DNA from: Nocardioides jiangxiensis
GTDB taxonomy: Bacteria > Actinomycetota > Actinomycetes > Propionibacteriales > Nocardioidaceae
Length of the DNA stretch: 64,000 bases
Assembly (NCBI RefSeq): GCF_030580915.1
Contig: NZ_JAUQTA010000001.1
Span: 2,046,001-2,110,000, forward strand
Direction of reading: 5' to 3'
The notes beneath the pieces were generated by a model. That model did no database searches. It saw only the letters and a program-made list of their open reading frames with translations, and was not told where the DNA came from. The position numbers and the translations under genes are program-made. Numbering within the stretch: the stretch's first letter is position 1; each line of letters opens with the position of its first letter. This document shows positions 27,310-35,877 of the stretch, one piece after another.

Positions 27310-28350
27310 ATGACTGAGCCCCTCGTCCTCGGAATCGAGACCTCCTGCGACGAGACAGGTGTCGGCATCGTGCGCGGCCACACCCTCCTGGCCGACGCGG
27401 TCGCGAGCTCGGTGGAGGAGCACGCGCGGTTCGGTGGCGTCGTACCGGAGGTGGCGTCGCGCGCCCACCTCGAGGCGATGGTGCCGACGATCGAGCGCGC
27501 CTGCGCGACCGCCGGCGTCGCGCTGCGCGATGTCGACGCGATCGCGGTGACGTCCGGTCCGGGCCTCGCCGGAGCACTCCTGGTCGGCGTGGCGGCGGCG
27601 AAGTCGCTCGCGCTCGCGCTCGACAAGCCGCTCTACGGCGTCAACCACCTCGCCTCGCACGTCGCGGTCGACCAGCTCGAGCACGGTGCGCTCCCGGACC
27701 GCTGCCTCGCGATGCTGGTGTCGGGCGGACACTCGTCACTGCTGCTGGTCGACGACATCACCCTCGGCGTCACGCCGCTCGGAGCGACGATCGACGACGC
27801 GGCGGGTGAGGCGTTCGACAAGGTCGCGCGCGTGCTCGGGCTGCCGTTCCCGGGCGGTCCGCACATCGACCGCGCGGCGCGTGACGGCGAGATCACGATC
27901 GACTTCCCGCGCGGCCTCTCGACCCGCAAGGACCTCGAGCGGCACCGCTTCGACTTCTCCTTCTCCGGTCTCAAGACCGCCGTGGCCCGCTGGATCGAGG
28001 CACGCGAGGCCTCGGGCGAGCCGGTGCCGGTCGCGGATGTCGCGGCCAGCTTCCAGGAGGCGGTCTGCGACGTGCTGACCCGCAAGGCGATGGACGCGGC
28101 CCTCGAGCACGACATCGACACGATCATGATCGGCGGCGGCGTCGCGGCGAACTCGCGCCTGCGGGCGCTGGCGGAGGAGCGAGCCGCGGCCCGCGGCATC
28201 CGCGTGCGCGTCCCGCGGCCTGGCCTCTGCACGGACAACGGCGCGATGGTCGCGGCGCTGGGTTCGGAGCTGGTCGCCCGCGGCCGCACCCCCTCCGCCC
28301 TCGACCTGCCCGCCGACTCCTCCCTCCCGGTCACCACCGTCGTCGCCTGA
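27310..28350 (+). CDS. tsaD: tRNA N6-adenosine threonylcarbamoyltransferase TsaD
   Basis: The 346-residue catalytic subunit transfers the threonylcarbamoyl group to A37 of ANN-decoding tRNAs. Signatures are [28 protein letters not shown], the metal-binding HLASH (His113, His117), [14 protein letters not shown] and [18 protein letters not shown]. It works with TsaB, TsaE and the threonylcarbamoyl-AMP made by TsaC (not in the window). It is followed immediately by the largest repeat array. Confidence 0.97.
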   Translation: MTEPLVLGIETSCDETGVGIVRGHTLLADAVASSVEEHARFGGVVPEVASRAHLEAMVPTIERACATAGVALRDVDAIAVTSGPGLAGALLVGVAAAKSLALALDKPLYGVNHLASHVAVDQLEHGALPDRCLAMLVSGGHSSLLLVDDITLGVTPLGATIDDAAGEAFDKVARVLGLPFPGGPHIDRAARDGEITIDFPRGLSTRKDLERHRFDFSFSGLKTAVARWIEAREASGEPVPVADVAASFQEAVCDVLTRKAMDAALEHDIDTIMIGGGVAANSRLRALAEERAAARGIRVRVPRPGLCTDNGAMVAALGSELVARGRTPSALDLPADSSLPVTTVVA

Positions 28351-28358
28351 CCCTCGCC

Positions 28359-28611
28359 GACACGGGGCGTGTGCCGCGCCGAGACGGGCCTCGTGCCGCG
28401 CCGAGACGGGCCTCGTGCCGCGCCGAGACGGGCCTCGTGCCGCGCCGAGACGGGCCTCGTGCCGCGCCGAGACGGGCCTCGTGCCGCGCCGAGACGGGCC
28501 TCGTGCCGCGCCGAGACGGGCCTCGTGCCGCGCCGAGACGGGCCTCGTGCCGGGCGGCCTGTGGAGAACCTCGGCACACGCCCCGTGTCGGCGCGGCACA
28601 CGCCCCGTCTC
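28359..28611. repeat. Dispersed module repeat, site B: nine tandem 22-nt units plus two inverted units
   Basis: Direct units of the core GAGACGGGCCTCGTGC plus a 6-nt CGCGCC linker start at 28381, 28403, 28425, 28447, 28469, 28491, 28513 and 28535 (last linker altered). A divergent unit (GACACGGGGCGTGTGC) precedes them at 28359. Two inverted units lie at 28574 and 28596. The outer direct unit (28357-28377) is the exact complement of 28572-28592. The array begins 8 bp after the tsaD stop and ends 15 bp before the convergent rocD stop. The repeats carry no stop codons, so long spurious ORFs run through them. Confidence 0.95.
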
Positions 28612-28626
28612 GGCGCAGGAGGCGGG

Positions 28627-29826
28627 TCAGAGGGATGCGGCGAGGGCGTCGACGGCGAGGTCGATCTCCTCGGGCGTGACGACGAGCGGGGGAGCGAGCC
28701 GCAGGGTGTGGCCGTGCGTGTCCTTGGCGAGTACGCCGTGGGCGAGCAGCCGTTCGCAGACCTCGCGCCCGGTGCCCACCGACGGGGCGAGGTCGACGCC
28801 GGCCCACAGGCCCAGGCTGCGCACCCGGGTCACCCCCGTGCCGACCAGCTCGTCCAGCCGTGACCGCAGGTGCACGCCGAGCGAGGCCGCCCTCGCCTGC
28901 CACGTCCCCTCGGCGAGCATCGCCACGACCTCGGAGCCGACCGCGCAGGCCAGCGGGTTGCCCCCGAACGTCGACCCGTGCTGCCCCGGCCGGAAGACGC
29001 CCAGCACGTCGGAGTCGGCGCACACTGCCGAGACCGGCAGGACGCCGCCGCCCAGGGCCTTGCCGAGCAGCACGACGTCGGGGCGCACGCCCCAGTGCTC
29101 GCAGGCGAGCGTCCGGCCGGTCCGGGCCAGTCCGCTCTGCACCTCGTCGGCGATGAGCAGGACGCCGGCAGCCGTGCAGGCGGCGCGCACGGCCGGCAGG
29201 TAGGCGGGCGGCGGCACGATCACCCCTGCCTCGCCCTGCACCGGCTCCAGCAGCACCGCGACGACGCGCGGGTCCTCGAGGGCCGAGGCCAGCGCCGCCT
29301 CGTCGGCGTACGGGACCGTGTGGAAGCCGGGCGTCCAGGGCCCGAAGCCGTCGTGGGCCACGGGGTCGTCGGAGAAGCTGATGATGGTCGTGGTCCGGCC
29401 GTGGAAGTTGCCCGACGCGACCACCACCACCGACTCCTCGCAGGGCACGCCCTTCACCACCGAGCCCCACAGGCGCGCCAGCTTGAGCCCCGTCTCGACG
29501 GCCTCGGCACCGGTGTTCATCGGCAGGACCATCTCCGTGCCGACGAGGTCGCCGAGGGCGGCGCAGAAGGGCCCGAACCGGTCGTGCCCGAAGGCGCGCG
29601 AGACCAGCGTCATCCGCTCCAGCTGTGCCTCCGCCGCCGCACGGATCCGGGGGTGGCCGTGCCCGAAGTTCAGTGCGGAGTAGGCCGCGAGGAAGTCGAG
29701 GTAGCGCCGCCCCTCGACGTCGGTCACCCAGGCGCCTTCGGCGTGCGACGCGACCACCGGGAGCGGCGCGTAGTTGTGCGCGGCGCGCGCCTGGGCGAGG
29801 GCGAGGTGCTCACCGGAGCTCCTCAT
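28627..29826 (-). CDS. rocD: Ornithine--oxo-acid aminotransferase
   Basis: The 399-residue class III PLP aminotransferase has NYAPLPVVASHAEGAWVTDVEGRRYLDFLAAYSALNFGHGHP, typical of ornithine aminotransferases, plus LPMNTGAEAVETGLKLAR, LIADEVQSGLARTG and the PLP-lysine segment DVVLLGKALGGGVLPVSAV. It converts ornithine to glutamate semialdehyde. The ATG overlaps the stop of the upstream dimethylargininase-type gene by 4 bp. The pair parallels the Rv2321c-Rv2323c region of M. tuberculosis. Confidence 0.93.
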   Translation of the reverse strand: MRSSGEHLALAQARAAHNYAPLPVVASHAEGAWVTDVEGRRYLDFLAAYSALNFGHGHPRIRAAAEAQLERMTLVSRAFGHDRFGPFCAALGDLVGTEMVLPMNTGAEAVETGLKLARLWGSVVKGVPCEESVVVVASGNFHGRTTTIISFSDDPVAHDGFGPWTPGFHTVPYADEAALASALEDPRVVAVLLEPVQGEAGVIVPPPAYLPAVRAACTAAGVLLIADEVQSGLARTGRTLACEHWGVRPDVVLLGKALGGGVLPVSAVCADSDVLGVFRPGQHGSTFGGNPLACAVGSEVVAMLAEGTWQARAASLGVHLRSRLDELVGTGVTRVRSLGLWAGVDLAPSVGTGREVCERLLAHGVLAKDTHGHTLRLAPPLVVTPEEIDLAVDALAASL

Positions 29827-30713
29827 GCCGCCGCCACCGCGTCCCGCAGCTCGAGGGTGCAGCACTTCGCCCCGCCGCCCCCGCGCAGGAGCTCGGAGAG
29901 GTCGACGGGCACGGGTACGTAGCCCCGGGAGGAGAGCTCGGCGACCAGGTGGCGGGCGGCCGCGGCGACGACGACGTGCCGCCCGTCCGAGACGGCGTTG
30001 AGACCGAATGCCAGGGCGTCTTCCTCGGTCGCCTCGATCGCGTCGGGGAAGAGCCGCTCCACCACGCGCCGACTGCCCGGGCTGAACGCCGGAGGCCACC
30101 ACGCGACGGTGCGGTCGTCGAGCACCGCGAGCGCGGTGTCGAGGTGGTAGAACCGCGGGTCCACCAGCACCAGCGACACCACGGGTACGCCGAAGAGCTC
30201 CTGCGCCTCGGCGTGCGAGGCCGGGTCGGAGCGGAACCCGGATCCTGCGAGCAGCCAGTCGCCGGCGAGCAGGAAGTCGCCCTCGCCCTCGTTGAGGGCG
30301 ACCGCGTCCGTGACCTCGATGCCCTGCGCGCGCAGCCACGCGGCGTACGCCCCTGCCTCGGCGGCGCGCTCGGCGTGCCGGAACCGCACGCCGAGGGCAT
30401 GGCCGTCGATCACCAGGGCGCCGTTGGCGGCGAAGACCATGTCCGGGAGCCCGGGCAGCGGATCGACCAGGTCCACCACGTGCCCGAGGTCGAGGTACGT
30501 GCGGCGCAGGTGCTCCCACTGCGCGAGCGCGAGGTCCGTGTCGACGGCTCGCGAGGAGTCCATCCACGGGTTGATCTCGTACGCCACCGTGAAGTGCTCG
30601 GGTCGACACATCAGGTAGCGACGGGCTCGTGCGGTGCGGATCTCCTCACCGCGCGTGCTGCCGCTCCGTGGCGTGCCGGCCCGACCAGGGGTGGCGGGGG
30701 CCATCTCCACCAT
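29823..30713 (-). CDS. Dimethylargininase / amidinotransferase-family hydrolase
   Basis: The 296-residue protein belongs to the guanidino-group-modifying superfamily: YLMCRPEHFTVAYEINPWM near the start, PDMVFAANGALV, ALNEGEGDFLLAGDWLLAG, the catalytic His in FYHLDTALAVL, and the catalytic Cys near the C-terminus in GGAKCCTLEL. It may hydrolyse methylarginine to citrulline, or arginine directly. Coupling to rocD suggests a route from an arginine derivative to glutamate, which I infer rather than see. A TAGCGT hexamer 6 nt before the ATG suggests a leaderless start, although MCRPEHF shows the conserved domain begins at about residue 35. Confidence 0.85.
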   Translation of the reverse strand: MVEMAPATPGRAGTPRSGSTRGEEIRTARARRYLMCRPEHFTVAYEINPWMDSSRAVDTDLALAQWEHLRRTYLDLGHVVDLVDPLPGLPDMVFAANGALVIDGHALGVRFRHAERAAEAGAYAAWLRAQGIEVTDAVALNEGEGDFLLAGDWLLAGSGFRSDPASHAEAQELFGVPVVSLVLVDPRFYHLDTALAVLDDRTVAWWPPAFSPGSRRVVERLFPDAIEATEEDALAFGLNAVSDGRHVVVAAAARHLVAELSSRGYVPVPVDLSELLRGGGGAKCCTLELRDAVAAA

Positions 30714-30719
30714 GCAACG

Positions 30720-30725
30720 ACGCTA
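30720..30725 (-). promoter_or_regulatory. -10 hexamer for a leaderless ddaH-rocD mRNA
   Basis: On the minus strand TAGCGT is followed by 6 nt and the ATG at 30713. Confidence 0.45.
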
Positions 30726-30752
30726 CTCCCGGGCGTCGAGCCGCGGGAAGGA

Positions 30753-31943
30753 TCAGATCGGCTCGACCAGGTACGCCGCTCCGGCACCGGCCACGCGGGT
30801 CAGCACGAGGGTGCCCTCGTGGGCGCCGCTCAGCGCGAGCCGCTTGCGCAGCTGCTCGGGCACGACCTGCACGCCGCGGGGCTTGATCGCCAGCCGCCCG
30901 ATGCTGCGCTCGCGCAGGGCCGCCTTGAGCTGCTTCTCGCGGTACGGCAGCTCCTCGACCACCCGGTAGCCGCGGGCGAAGGGCGTGCGGAACGCGCTGT
31001 CCGAGGTGACCCAGGCGATCTTCTCGTCGACGAGGCCGCCGTCGACGCCGGCCGCGACTGCGGTGACCAGCCCCGCGCGGATCACCGCGTCGTCGGGCTC
31101 GTAGAGGTAGCCGCCGACGGGCCGCACGGGCCGCTCGGTCGCGCCGTCGTAGGGGTCGTCCTCCTCGGTCAGCGTCGCCAGGCCGCCGCTCGCCGGGATG
31201 ACCGTCGCGCGGCGTCGGGCGGTGGCCATGGCCGGCGACCAGAGGGCGGCCTCCTTGAGGTCGCCTGCCTCGCTGACCCACTCGGCCTCGACACCCTCGG
31301 GCACGAGGTCGTGCGGGATGCCGGGCGCGACCTTCACGACGGACGCCCGTCCGAAGAGGCCGAGCACGAAGTCCCACGACGGCGTCCAGCCGTTGACGTC
31401 GAAGACCCGTCCGCTCGAGGTGCGCCGCGCGGGGTCCGCGAAGCAGGCCCCGAACCCGCTCAGGTCGAGCTGCGTCGAGTTCGCCACCTCGACGGCACCG
31501 GCGAGCCCGAGCGCGGCGAGGTTGGCACGCGCGATCTCCACCCGCAGCGGGTCCAGGTCGACGCCGGCCGCCGTCAGCCCTGCGCGCGCGAACGCCGCGA
31601 GGTCGCCGCCGATGCCGCAGCCGAGGTCGATCACGCTCTGGGGCGCGAACGCCGCGAGCCGCGCCGCGCGGTGGGCGGCGATGCGTGGCCGCGTCGCCTG
31701 CTCGAGCGCGTCGCCGACGAAGTACATGCGCAGCGCGTCGTCACCGAACTTCGCCACGGCCCGGACGCGCAGCTGGACCTGGCTCAGTGCCGCGGTCGCA
31801 CGGTCCGGGTCCGGCTCGAGCCGGCGGACCGCGGAGGCTGCCGCCACAGGGTCGCCGGCCACGTCGGCGTACGCGTGGGCGGCGCGGTCGAGCAGCTGCT
31901 GACCGGCGTCGGTGAGCAGCCAGCGGAAGGCGTCGAGGTCCAC
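30753..31943 (-). CDS. Class I SAM-dependent methyltransferase with C-terminal THUMP-like domain
   Basis: The 396-residue protein has a helical N-terminus, motif I VIDLGCGIGGDLAAFARAG (around residue 105), the acidic loop GVDLDPLRVEIARAN, and FADPARRTSSGRVFD in the place of motif IV. The C-terminal ~100 residues (SIGRLAIKPRGVQVVPEQLRKRLALSGAHEGTLVLTRVAG) fit the THUMP-like domain seen in this actinobacterial family, so an RNA substrate is likely but unproven. The GTG start has TAGGCT 6 nt upstream and no SD. Confidence 0.85.
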   Translation of the reverse strand: MDLDAFRWLLTDAGQQLLDRAAHAYADVAGDPVAAASAVRRLEPDPDRATAALSQVQLRVRAVAKFGDDALRMYFVGDALEQATRPRIAAHRAARLAAFAPQSVIDLGCGIGGDLAAFARAGLTAAGVDLDPLRVEIARANLAALGLAGAVEVANSTQLDLSGFGACFADPARRTSSGRVFDVNGWTPSWDFVLGLFGRASVVKVAPGIPHDLVPEGVEAEWVSEAGDLKEAALWSPAMATARRRATVIPASGGLATLTEEDDPYDGATERPVRPVGGYLYEPDDAVIRAGLVTAVAAGVDGGLVDEKIAWVTSDSAFRTPFARGYRVVEELPYREKQLKAALRERSIGRLAIKPRGVQVVPEQLRKRLALSGAHEGTLVLTRVAGAGAAYLVEPI

Positions 31944-31949
31944 GCGCGG

Positions 31950-31955
31950 AGCCTA
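31950..31955 (-). promoter_or_regulatory. -10 hexamer for a leaderless mRNA (THUMP-like methyltransferase)
   Basis: On the minus strand TAGGCT is followed by 6 nt (CCGCGC) and the GTG at 31943. Confidence 0.45.
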
Positions 31956-31984
31956 GTGGTGCAAGGCGTGGCACGCTGAGGCCC

Positions 31985-32239
31985 ATGCACGTCTACGTGA
32001 TGCCGCTGAAGCGGTTCCTGAGCTGCCAGGTGTGCGAGGGCACCCTCTTCCTGCAGCGCGAGATCAAGATGAACACGACCGGCATGTCCTTCTTCGACCT
32101 CGACTGGGCCAACAAGTCCGCCGACGGCGCGATCTGCCGCCGCTGCGGCTTCGTCCACACCTTCATGGGCGGCGGGCTGCAGTGGATCGCGCCGGAGCAG
32201 GTCAAGCCGGAGGACCTCCCGGTCGACCCGCTCGCCTGA
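31985..32239 (+). CDS. Small zinc-ribbon protein
   Basis: The 84-residue protein has two CxxC knuckles, CQVC (residues 14-17) and CRRC (about 51-54), about 34 residues apart, so it probably binds one zinc as a ribbon. Between them is KMNTTGMSFFDLDWANKSADGAI. No known function can be assigned; small proteins of this kind are common in actinobacteria. CACGCT 7 nt before the ATG is a weak -10 candidate. It is divergent from the methyltransferase gene. Confidence 0.65.
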   Translation: MHVYVMPLKRFLSCQVCEGTLFLQREIKMNTTGMSFFDLDWANKSADGAICRRCGFVHTFMGGGLQWIAPEQVKPEDLPVDPLA

Positions 32240-32298
32240 GCGAGTCGGGTGCGCGGCCCTCCGCAGGACCCGTCGACCAGCGCACTCCGCTCGCGACG

Positions 32299-32664
32299 TC
32301 AGCGGCGGCGCAGCACCCGACCCGGCGTACGCAGCACGGCGTTGCCGCCCCGCACGCCGAGCCTCGCGCCACCCACGGCACCGCGGACGCCGAGGCGCGC
32401 GGCCGCTCCGGGCGCCCGGACCGCGCTGCCGACCGGGTCGGCGATCGCACCCGCGACGACCGCCGCGTCGTCGAGGTGCGTGAGGACGAACGGAAGGTGC
32501 TTGACCGCGCGCAGGTCGCCGTGCCGGATCACCGGCGGGACCGCGGCGACGGTGACCTTCACCGCGAGCCGGACCGTCGTCGGCGACGGCAGCGCGGCCG
32601 AGACCGGCCCCGGGAGGGCGGCCTTCGGCAGCGTCGGAACCTTCGGCAGGCGGAGCGCGTTCAT
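32299..32664 (-). CDS. Hypothetical protein
   Basis: The 121-residue product (MNALRLPKVPTLPKAALPGP at its start) is rich in Ala, Val, Pro and Arg and ends in a basic stretch (GNAVLRTPGRVLRRR). A central segment (HGDLRAVKHLPFVLTHLDDAAVVAGAIADPVGS) looks helical. No family is recognised. The ATG at 32664 is the first that leaves a reasonable divergent gap to the plus-strand gene at 32762; longer versions would run into that gene's leader. The frame could be spurious. Confidence 0.45.
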   Translation of the reverse strand: MNALRLPKVPTLPKAALPGPVSAALPSPTTVRLAVKVTVAAVPPVIRHGDLRAVKHLPFVLTHLDDAAVVAGAIADPVGSAVRAPGAAARLGVRGAVGGARLGVRGGNAVLRTPGRVLRRR

Positions 32665-32761
32665 GTGCCGGACGATATCGTCGGGAGTGGCCGGCGCGGC
32701 CGCTTCGAGGGCGACCTCACACGGCCGCCTCCGGAGACCGCGAGAAGGACAGGGGAGCGCA

Positions 32762-33103
32762 ATGGGCAAGGCAGCCACGACCGCGAAGGTGCTCGGTACC
32801 GGGGCGAAGGTCGCCGTGAAGTACGGCCCGCAGGTCAAGATCGCGTGGGACAACGGTGGCAAGCAGGCCGGCGCCGCGGCAGCCCGCCGCGCCCGGTCGG
32901 TCACGGCGAAGCGCAAGGCGCTCAAGCAGGCCGCCACCGTCCGCGAGGGCTCGATCCTGAAGGTCGCCCCCAACGGCACCACGACGTACGTCGTCTTCAC
33001 CGGCGACCAGCCGATCGCGACGTACCCGCACTCGAACCTGCCGTTCGAGGTGCTGCTCGCCCACGCCGACCTGTCCAAGCGGATCCCGGCCGCGACCGCC
33101 TGA
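32762..33103 (+). CDS. Small basic conserved hypothetical protein
   Basis: The 113-residue protein has a basic, Ala/Lys-rich first half (AAARRARSVTAKRKALKQAATVREGS) and a beta-rich second half (ILKVAPNGTTTYVVFTGDQPIATYPHSNLPFEVLLAHADLSKR). GAGAAGGA lies about 14 nt and GGGGAG about 5 nt upstream of the ATG. The stop is one base before the next start, so it is co-translated with the DNA methyltransferase gene. Its role is unknown; the basic half suggests nucleic-acid or membrane association. Confidence 0.75.
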   Translation: MGKAATTAKVLGTGAKVAVKYGPQVKIAWDNGGKQAGAAAARRARSVTAKRKALKQAATVREGSILKVAPNGTTTYVVFTGDQPIATYPHSNLPFEVLLAHADLSKRIPAATA

Positions 33104-33104
33104 G

Positions 33105-34316
33105 ATGACCGAGCTGCGTCCCGATGCGGGGAACCCCGCCGGGGCGCGCACCGTCTTCGTCGAGGGCGACAACCTCGACGTCCTGCCGCTGCTGCCGAAG
33201 CTCCCCGAGCTCGAGGGCCGGCCCGTCGACCTGGTCTACATCGACCCGCCGTACAACACCGGCAACGGGTTCGCGTACGCCGACAAGCAGGGCTACGGCC
33301 GTGGCCGGCACGAGGCCTGGACGGCGATGCTCCGTCCCCGGCTCGAGGCGGCCCGCGACCTGATGGCGCCCAGCGGCGCGATCTTCGTGAGCATCGACGA
33401 CAACGAGGTCGCCCACCTGCGCCTCCTCCTGGACGAGGTCTTCGGCGAGCGCAACTTCATCGCCCAGGTGGTCGTGAACCTCAACCCGAAGGGGCGCCAG
33501 CTCGGGCCGTTCTTCGCGACCAACCACGAGTACCTGCTCGTCTACGCGCGCTCGCTCGCCGCATGTGCCCTCGACCCGACGAGCACCCACGAGGTGACCG
33601 AGGCCGACTTCCCGCAGGTGCACGAGGACGGGCGGCGGTTCCGCCACCTCCCGCTGCGCAACACCAACAAGAAGTCCAACCCCGAGACCTGTCGGACGCT
33701 GGCCTACCCGCTCTGGGGCGACCCGGTGTCGGGGCGCGTCGCGACGACGCCGTTCGACGGTGCTCGGGAGATCTGGCCGGTCTTCGGCGACGGGTCGCCG
33801 GCGGTGTGGCGCTGGTCCACGCGGCTCGTCGACGAGCGGCCCGCCGACGACCTGGTCTGCCGCACGCTGCGGGGTCGGCTGGGGGAGCGCGTCGACGTCT
33901 TCCAGCGGGACTGGCTGCACCCGGACCGCCGCAAGAAGCTCCGCACGATCTGGACCCACGAGGAGGTGGGCTCGACCGACACCGCGGTCGCGGAGGTGAA
34001 GGCACTGGTCGGCAAGGTCTTCGAGTCGCCCAAGCCGACCGGCCTGCTCCGACGCGTCCTGGAGACCTACCCCGACGACGCCGTCGTGCTCGACTTCTTC
34101 GCCGGCTCCGGTACGACGGGGCACGCCGCGTTGCTGGCCGACGCCGCCGACGGCGGCACCCGGCTCTCGATCAGCGTCAATGCACCCGAGGAGACCCGGC
34201 CCGCCTCGCCGGCGCGCGCCGCGGGATTCGCGCGGGTCAGCGAGATCACCGAGGCACGGCTGCGCGCCGCGGCCGCCGTCCACGGGGCTGCCGTGGCGGC
34301 GTACCGCCTGGGCTGA
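33105..34316 (+). CDS. Site-specific DNA methyltransferase (beta class, type III Mod-like), apparently orphan
   Basis: The 403-residue protein has motif IV DLVYIDPPYNTGNGFAYADKQ (residues about 42-62) before motif I VLDFFAGSGTTGHAALLA (about 327-344), the order of beta-class N6-adenine or N4-cytosine methyltransferases. The DPPYNTG sequence and VSIDDNEVAHLRLLLDEVFGERNF match Mod subunits of type III systems. A variable region of about 190 residues between them would be the target recognition domain. No Res helicase-nuclease or other endonuclease gene is adjacent. It may be a solitary epigenetic methyltransferase. Confidence 0.88.
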   Translation: MTELRPDAGNPAGARTVFVEGDNLDVLPLLPKLPELEGRPVDLVYIDPPYNTGNGFAYADKQGYGRGRHEAWTAMLRPRLEAARDLMAPSGAIFVSIDDNEVAHLRLLLDEVFGERNFIAQVVVNLNPKGRQLGPFFATNHEYLLVYARSLAACALDPTSTHEVTEADFPQVHEDGRRFRHLPLRNTNKKSNPETCRTLAYPLWGDPVSGRVATTPFDGAREIWPVFGDGSPAVWRWSTRLVDERPADDLVCRTLRGRLGERVDVFQRDWLHPDRRKKLRTIWTHEEVGSTDTAVAEVKALVGKVFESPKPTGLLRRVLETYPDDAVVLDFFAGSGTTGHAALLADAADGGTRLSISVNAPEETRPASPARAAGFARVSEITEARLRAAAAVHGAAVAAYRLG

Positions 34317-34344
34317 CCGGGTGGGCCGCCCGGACCGGCGCGGC

Positions 34345-35763
34345 TCAGCGGAGGCCGGCGGCGACCTCGAGGTCGACCAGGGCGTCCTCGAGGTGGACCA
34401 GGAGGCGCTGCAGGTGCGGGACGGTCCGCCGGCAGCCGGTGAGGCCGAGCCCGACCTGGCCGTTGTAGGAGACCGCGGTGACGTTGAGCGCCTGCCCGTG
34501 CATCGGCACGGATGCCGGGTACATGCCGACCAGCTTGGCGCCGTTGTAGTACATCGGCACCTTCGGGCCCGGCACGTTGGAGATGGTGATGTTGAACGGC
34601 GGGTTGACCACGCTGTTGAGCCGCAGCAGCGGCGTCAGCATCGACGGCGCCATGCCGAGGCCGGCCATCGCGATGATCTGGGTCTTCGTCATCGACGCCA
34701 TCATCTCCTTGCCCGACGCCATCGAGGCGTGGATCGACTGGAGGCGCTCGGCGGGGTCGGCCAGCTCGGTGCCGAGGCGGACCATCAGGGTGCCGACCGC
34801 GTTGCCGCCGGCGGTGGAGGCGACGCCGGCCTGCTTGGCGTTGAGCCCGACCGGGACCATGGAGACGAGCGAGGTGTCCGGAAGGGCGTTGAGGTCGTCG
34901 AGGTAGGTGCGCAGCGCGCCGCCGTTCATGGCCAGCAGCACGTCGTTCATCGTCGTGCCGGTGGCGTCGCCCACCCGCTTGAGCCGCTCGAAGGACCAGT
35001 CGTCGGCTGCGAAGCGACGGGCGCCGGTGATCCGCTGGTTGAGGATCGTCTTGGGCGCGGCGAACGAGACCGGCCCGGCCTTGGGCAGCGAGAGCGAGTT
35101 GCCGAGCGACTTCAGCGTCGCGCCGGGCAGGCCGGCGGCGTCGGCGATCGCGGCCATCGTGGAGCGGATCGCGCTCGGCGGGATCTCCGCGAGCGCCTTC
35201 GCCTGCTCGACGCGGGTGCGGTCGCGCGGCTCGCGCGGTGCCCGCTCCTGCCATGCGAAGGGCGGCTTCATGCCGCGCTCGTCGGGGTCGGGGGAGAAGC
35301 TGCTGGAGAGCAGCCGCATCGCGGAGACGCCGTCGACCAGCGCGTGGTGGATCTTGGTGTACATCGCGATCCGCCCGTCGGCGAGGCCCTCGATCATGTG
35401 GGTCTCCCACAGCGGGCGGTCGCTGGCCATGCGGGTGCCGTGCAGGCGGCTGGTCAGGTCGAGCAGCTCGCGGATCCGGCCCGGTGAGGGCAGCGCGCTG
35501 TGCCGGACGTGGTGCTCGATGTCGAAGTGGTCGTCCTCGGTCCACACCCACTGGCCGCCGGTCGCGATCGAGCGGTAGGGCCGCTTGGCGAAGAGCGGCT
35601 TGAGCCGGTCGATGGTGAGCATGTCCTCGTAGACCGTGCGGACGTAGTCGTCACCGGCGCCGTCGGGCTTCTCGAAGAGCAGCAGGCCGCCCACGTGGAT
35701 CGGCATGTTCCGGCTCTCGGCCAGGAAGAACGCCAGGGACTGCGGGTCCAGCGGGGTCGCCAT
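34345..35763 (-). CDS. Wax ester synthase / diacylglycerol O-acyltransferase (WS/DGAT)
   Basis: The 472-residue enzyme makes triacylglycerol or wax esters from acyl-CoA. The active-site motif HHALVDG (HHxxxDG, around residue 139) is intact. MPIHVGGLLLFEKPDG at the start and VPMYYNGAKLVGMYPASVPMHGQALNVTAVSYNGQVGLGLTGCR near the end are typical of the actinobacterial family. An SD (GGAGAAGAGG) lies about 7 nt before the ATG. The gene is convergent with the methyltransferase gene and divergent from the FUSC gene. Confidence 0.93.
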   Translation of the reverse strand: MATPLDPQSLAFFLAESRNMPIHVGGLLLFEKPDGAGDDYVRTVYEDMLTIDRLKPLFAKRPYRSIATGGQWVWTEDDHFDIEHHVRHSALPSPGRIRELLDLTSRLHGTRMASDRPLWETHMIEGLADGRIAMYTKIHHALVDGVSAMRLLSSSFSPDPDERGMKPPFAWQERAPREPRDRTRVEQAKALAEIPPSAIRSTMAAIADAAGLPGATLKSLGNSLSLPKAGPVSFAAPKTILNQRITGARRFAADDWSFERLKRVGDATGTTMNDVLLAMNGGALRTYLDDLNALPDTSLVSMVPVGLNAKQAGVASTAGGNAVGTLMVRLGTELADPAERLQSIHASMASGKEMMASMTKTQIIAMAGLGMAPSMLTPLLRLNSVVNPPFNITISNVPGPKVPMYYNGAKLVGMYPASVPMHGQALNVTAVSYNGQVGLGLTGCRRTVPHLQRLLVHLEDALVDLEVAAGLR

Positions 35764-35877
35764 CGAGCTGCCTCTTCTCCTCCGGGGGTACGCCGTGCGG
35801 CGCTGCCGGATGCGGGCAGCCTAGCCACCCCTCCGGTCGTCCGTCCGGGGTTGCTCGTGGTCTGCCAAGATCCCGTC

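Noticed and set aside
28359..28611. CRISPR-like array
   Set aside because: The 22-nt units are contiguous with no unique spacers, and no cas genes are present. It is a tandem repeat, not CRISPR.
28369..28863. Repetitive open frames through the repeat array (peptides of repeating AETGLVPRRDGPRAAPRR type)
   Set aside because: The 22-nt period shifts frame each unit and contains no stop, so all frames stay open by chance. There is no RBS and the frames run antisense into rocD.
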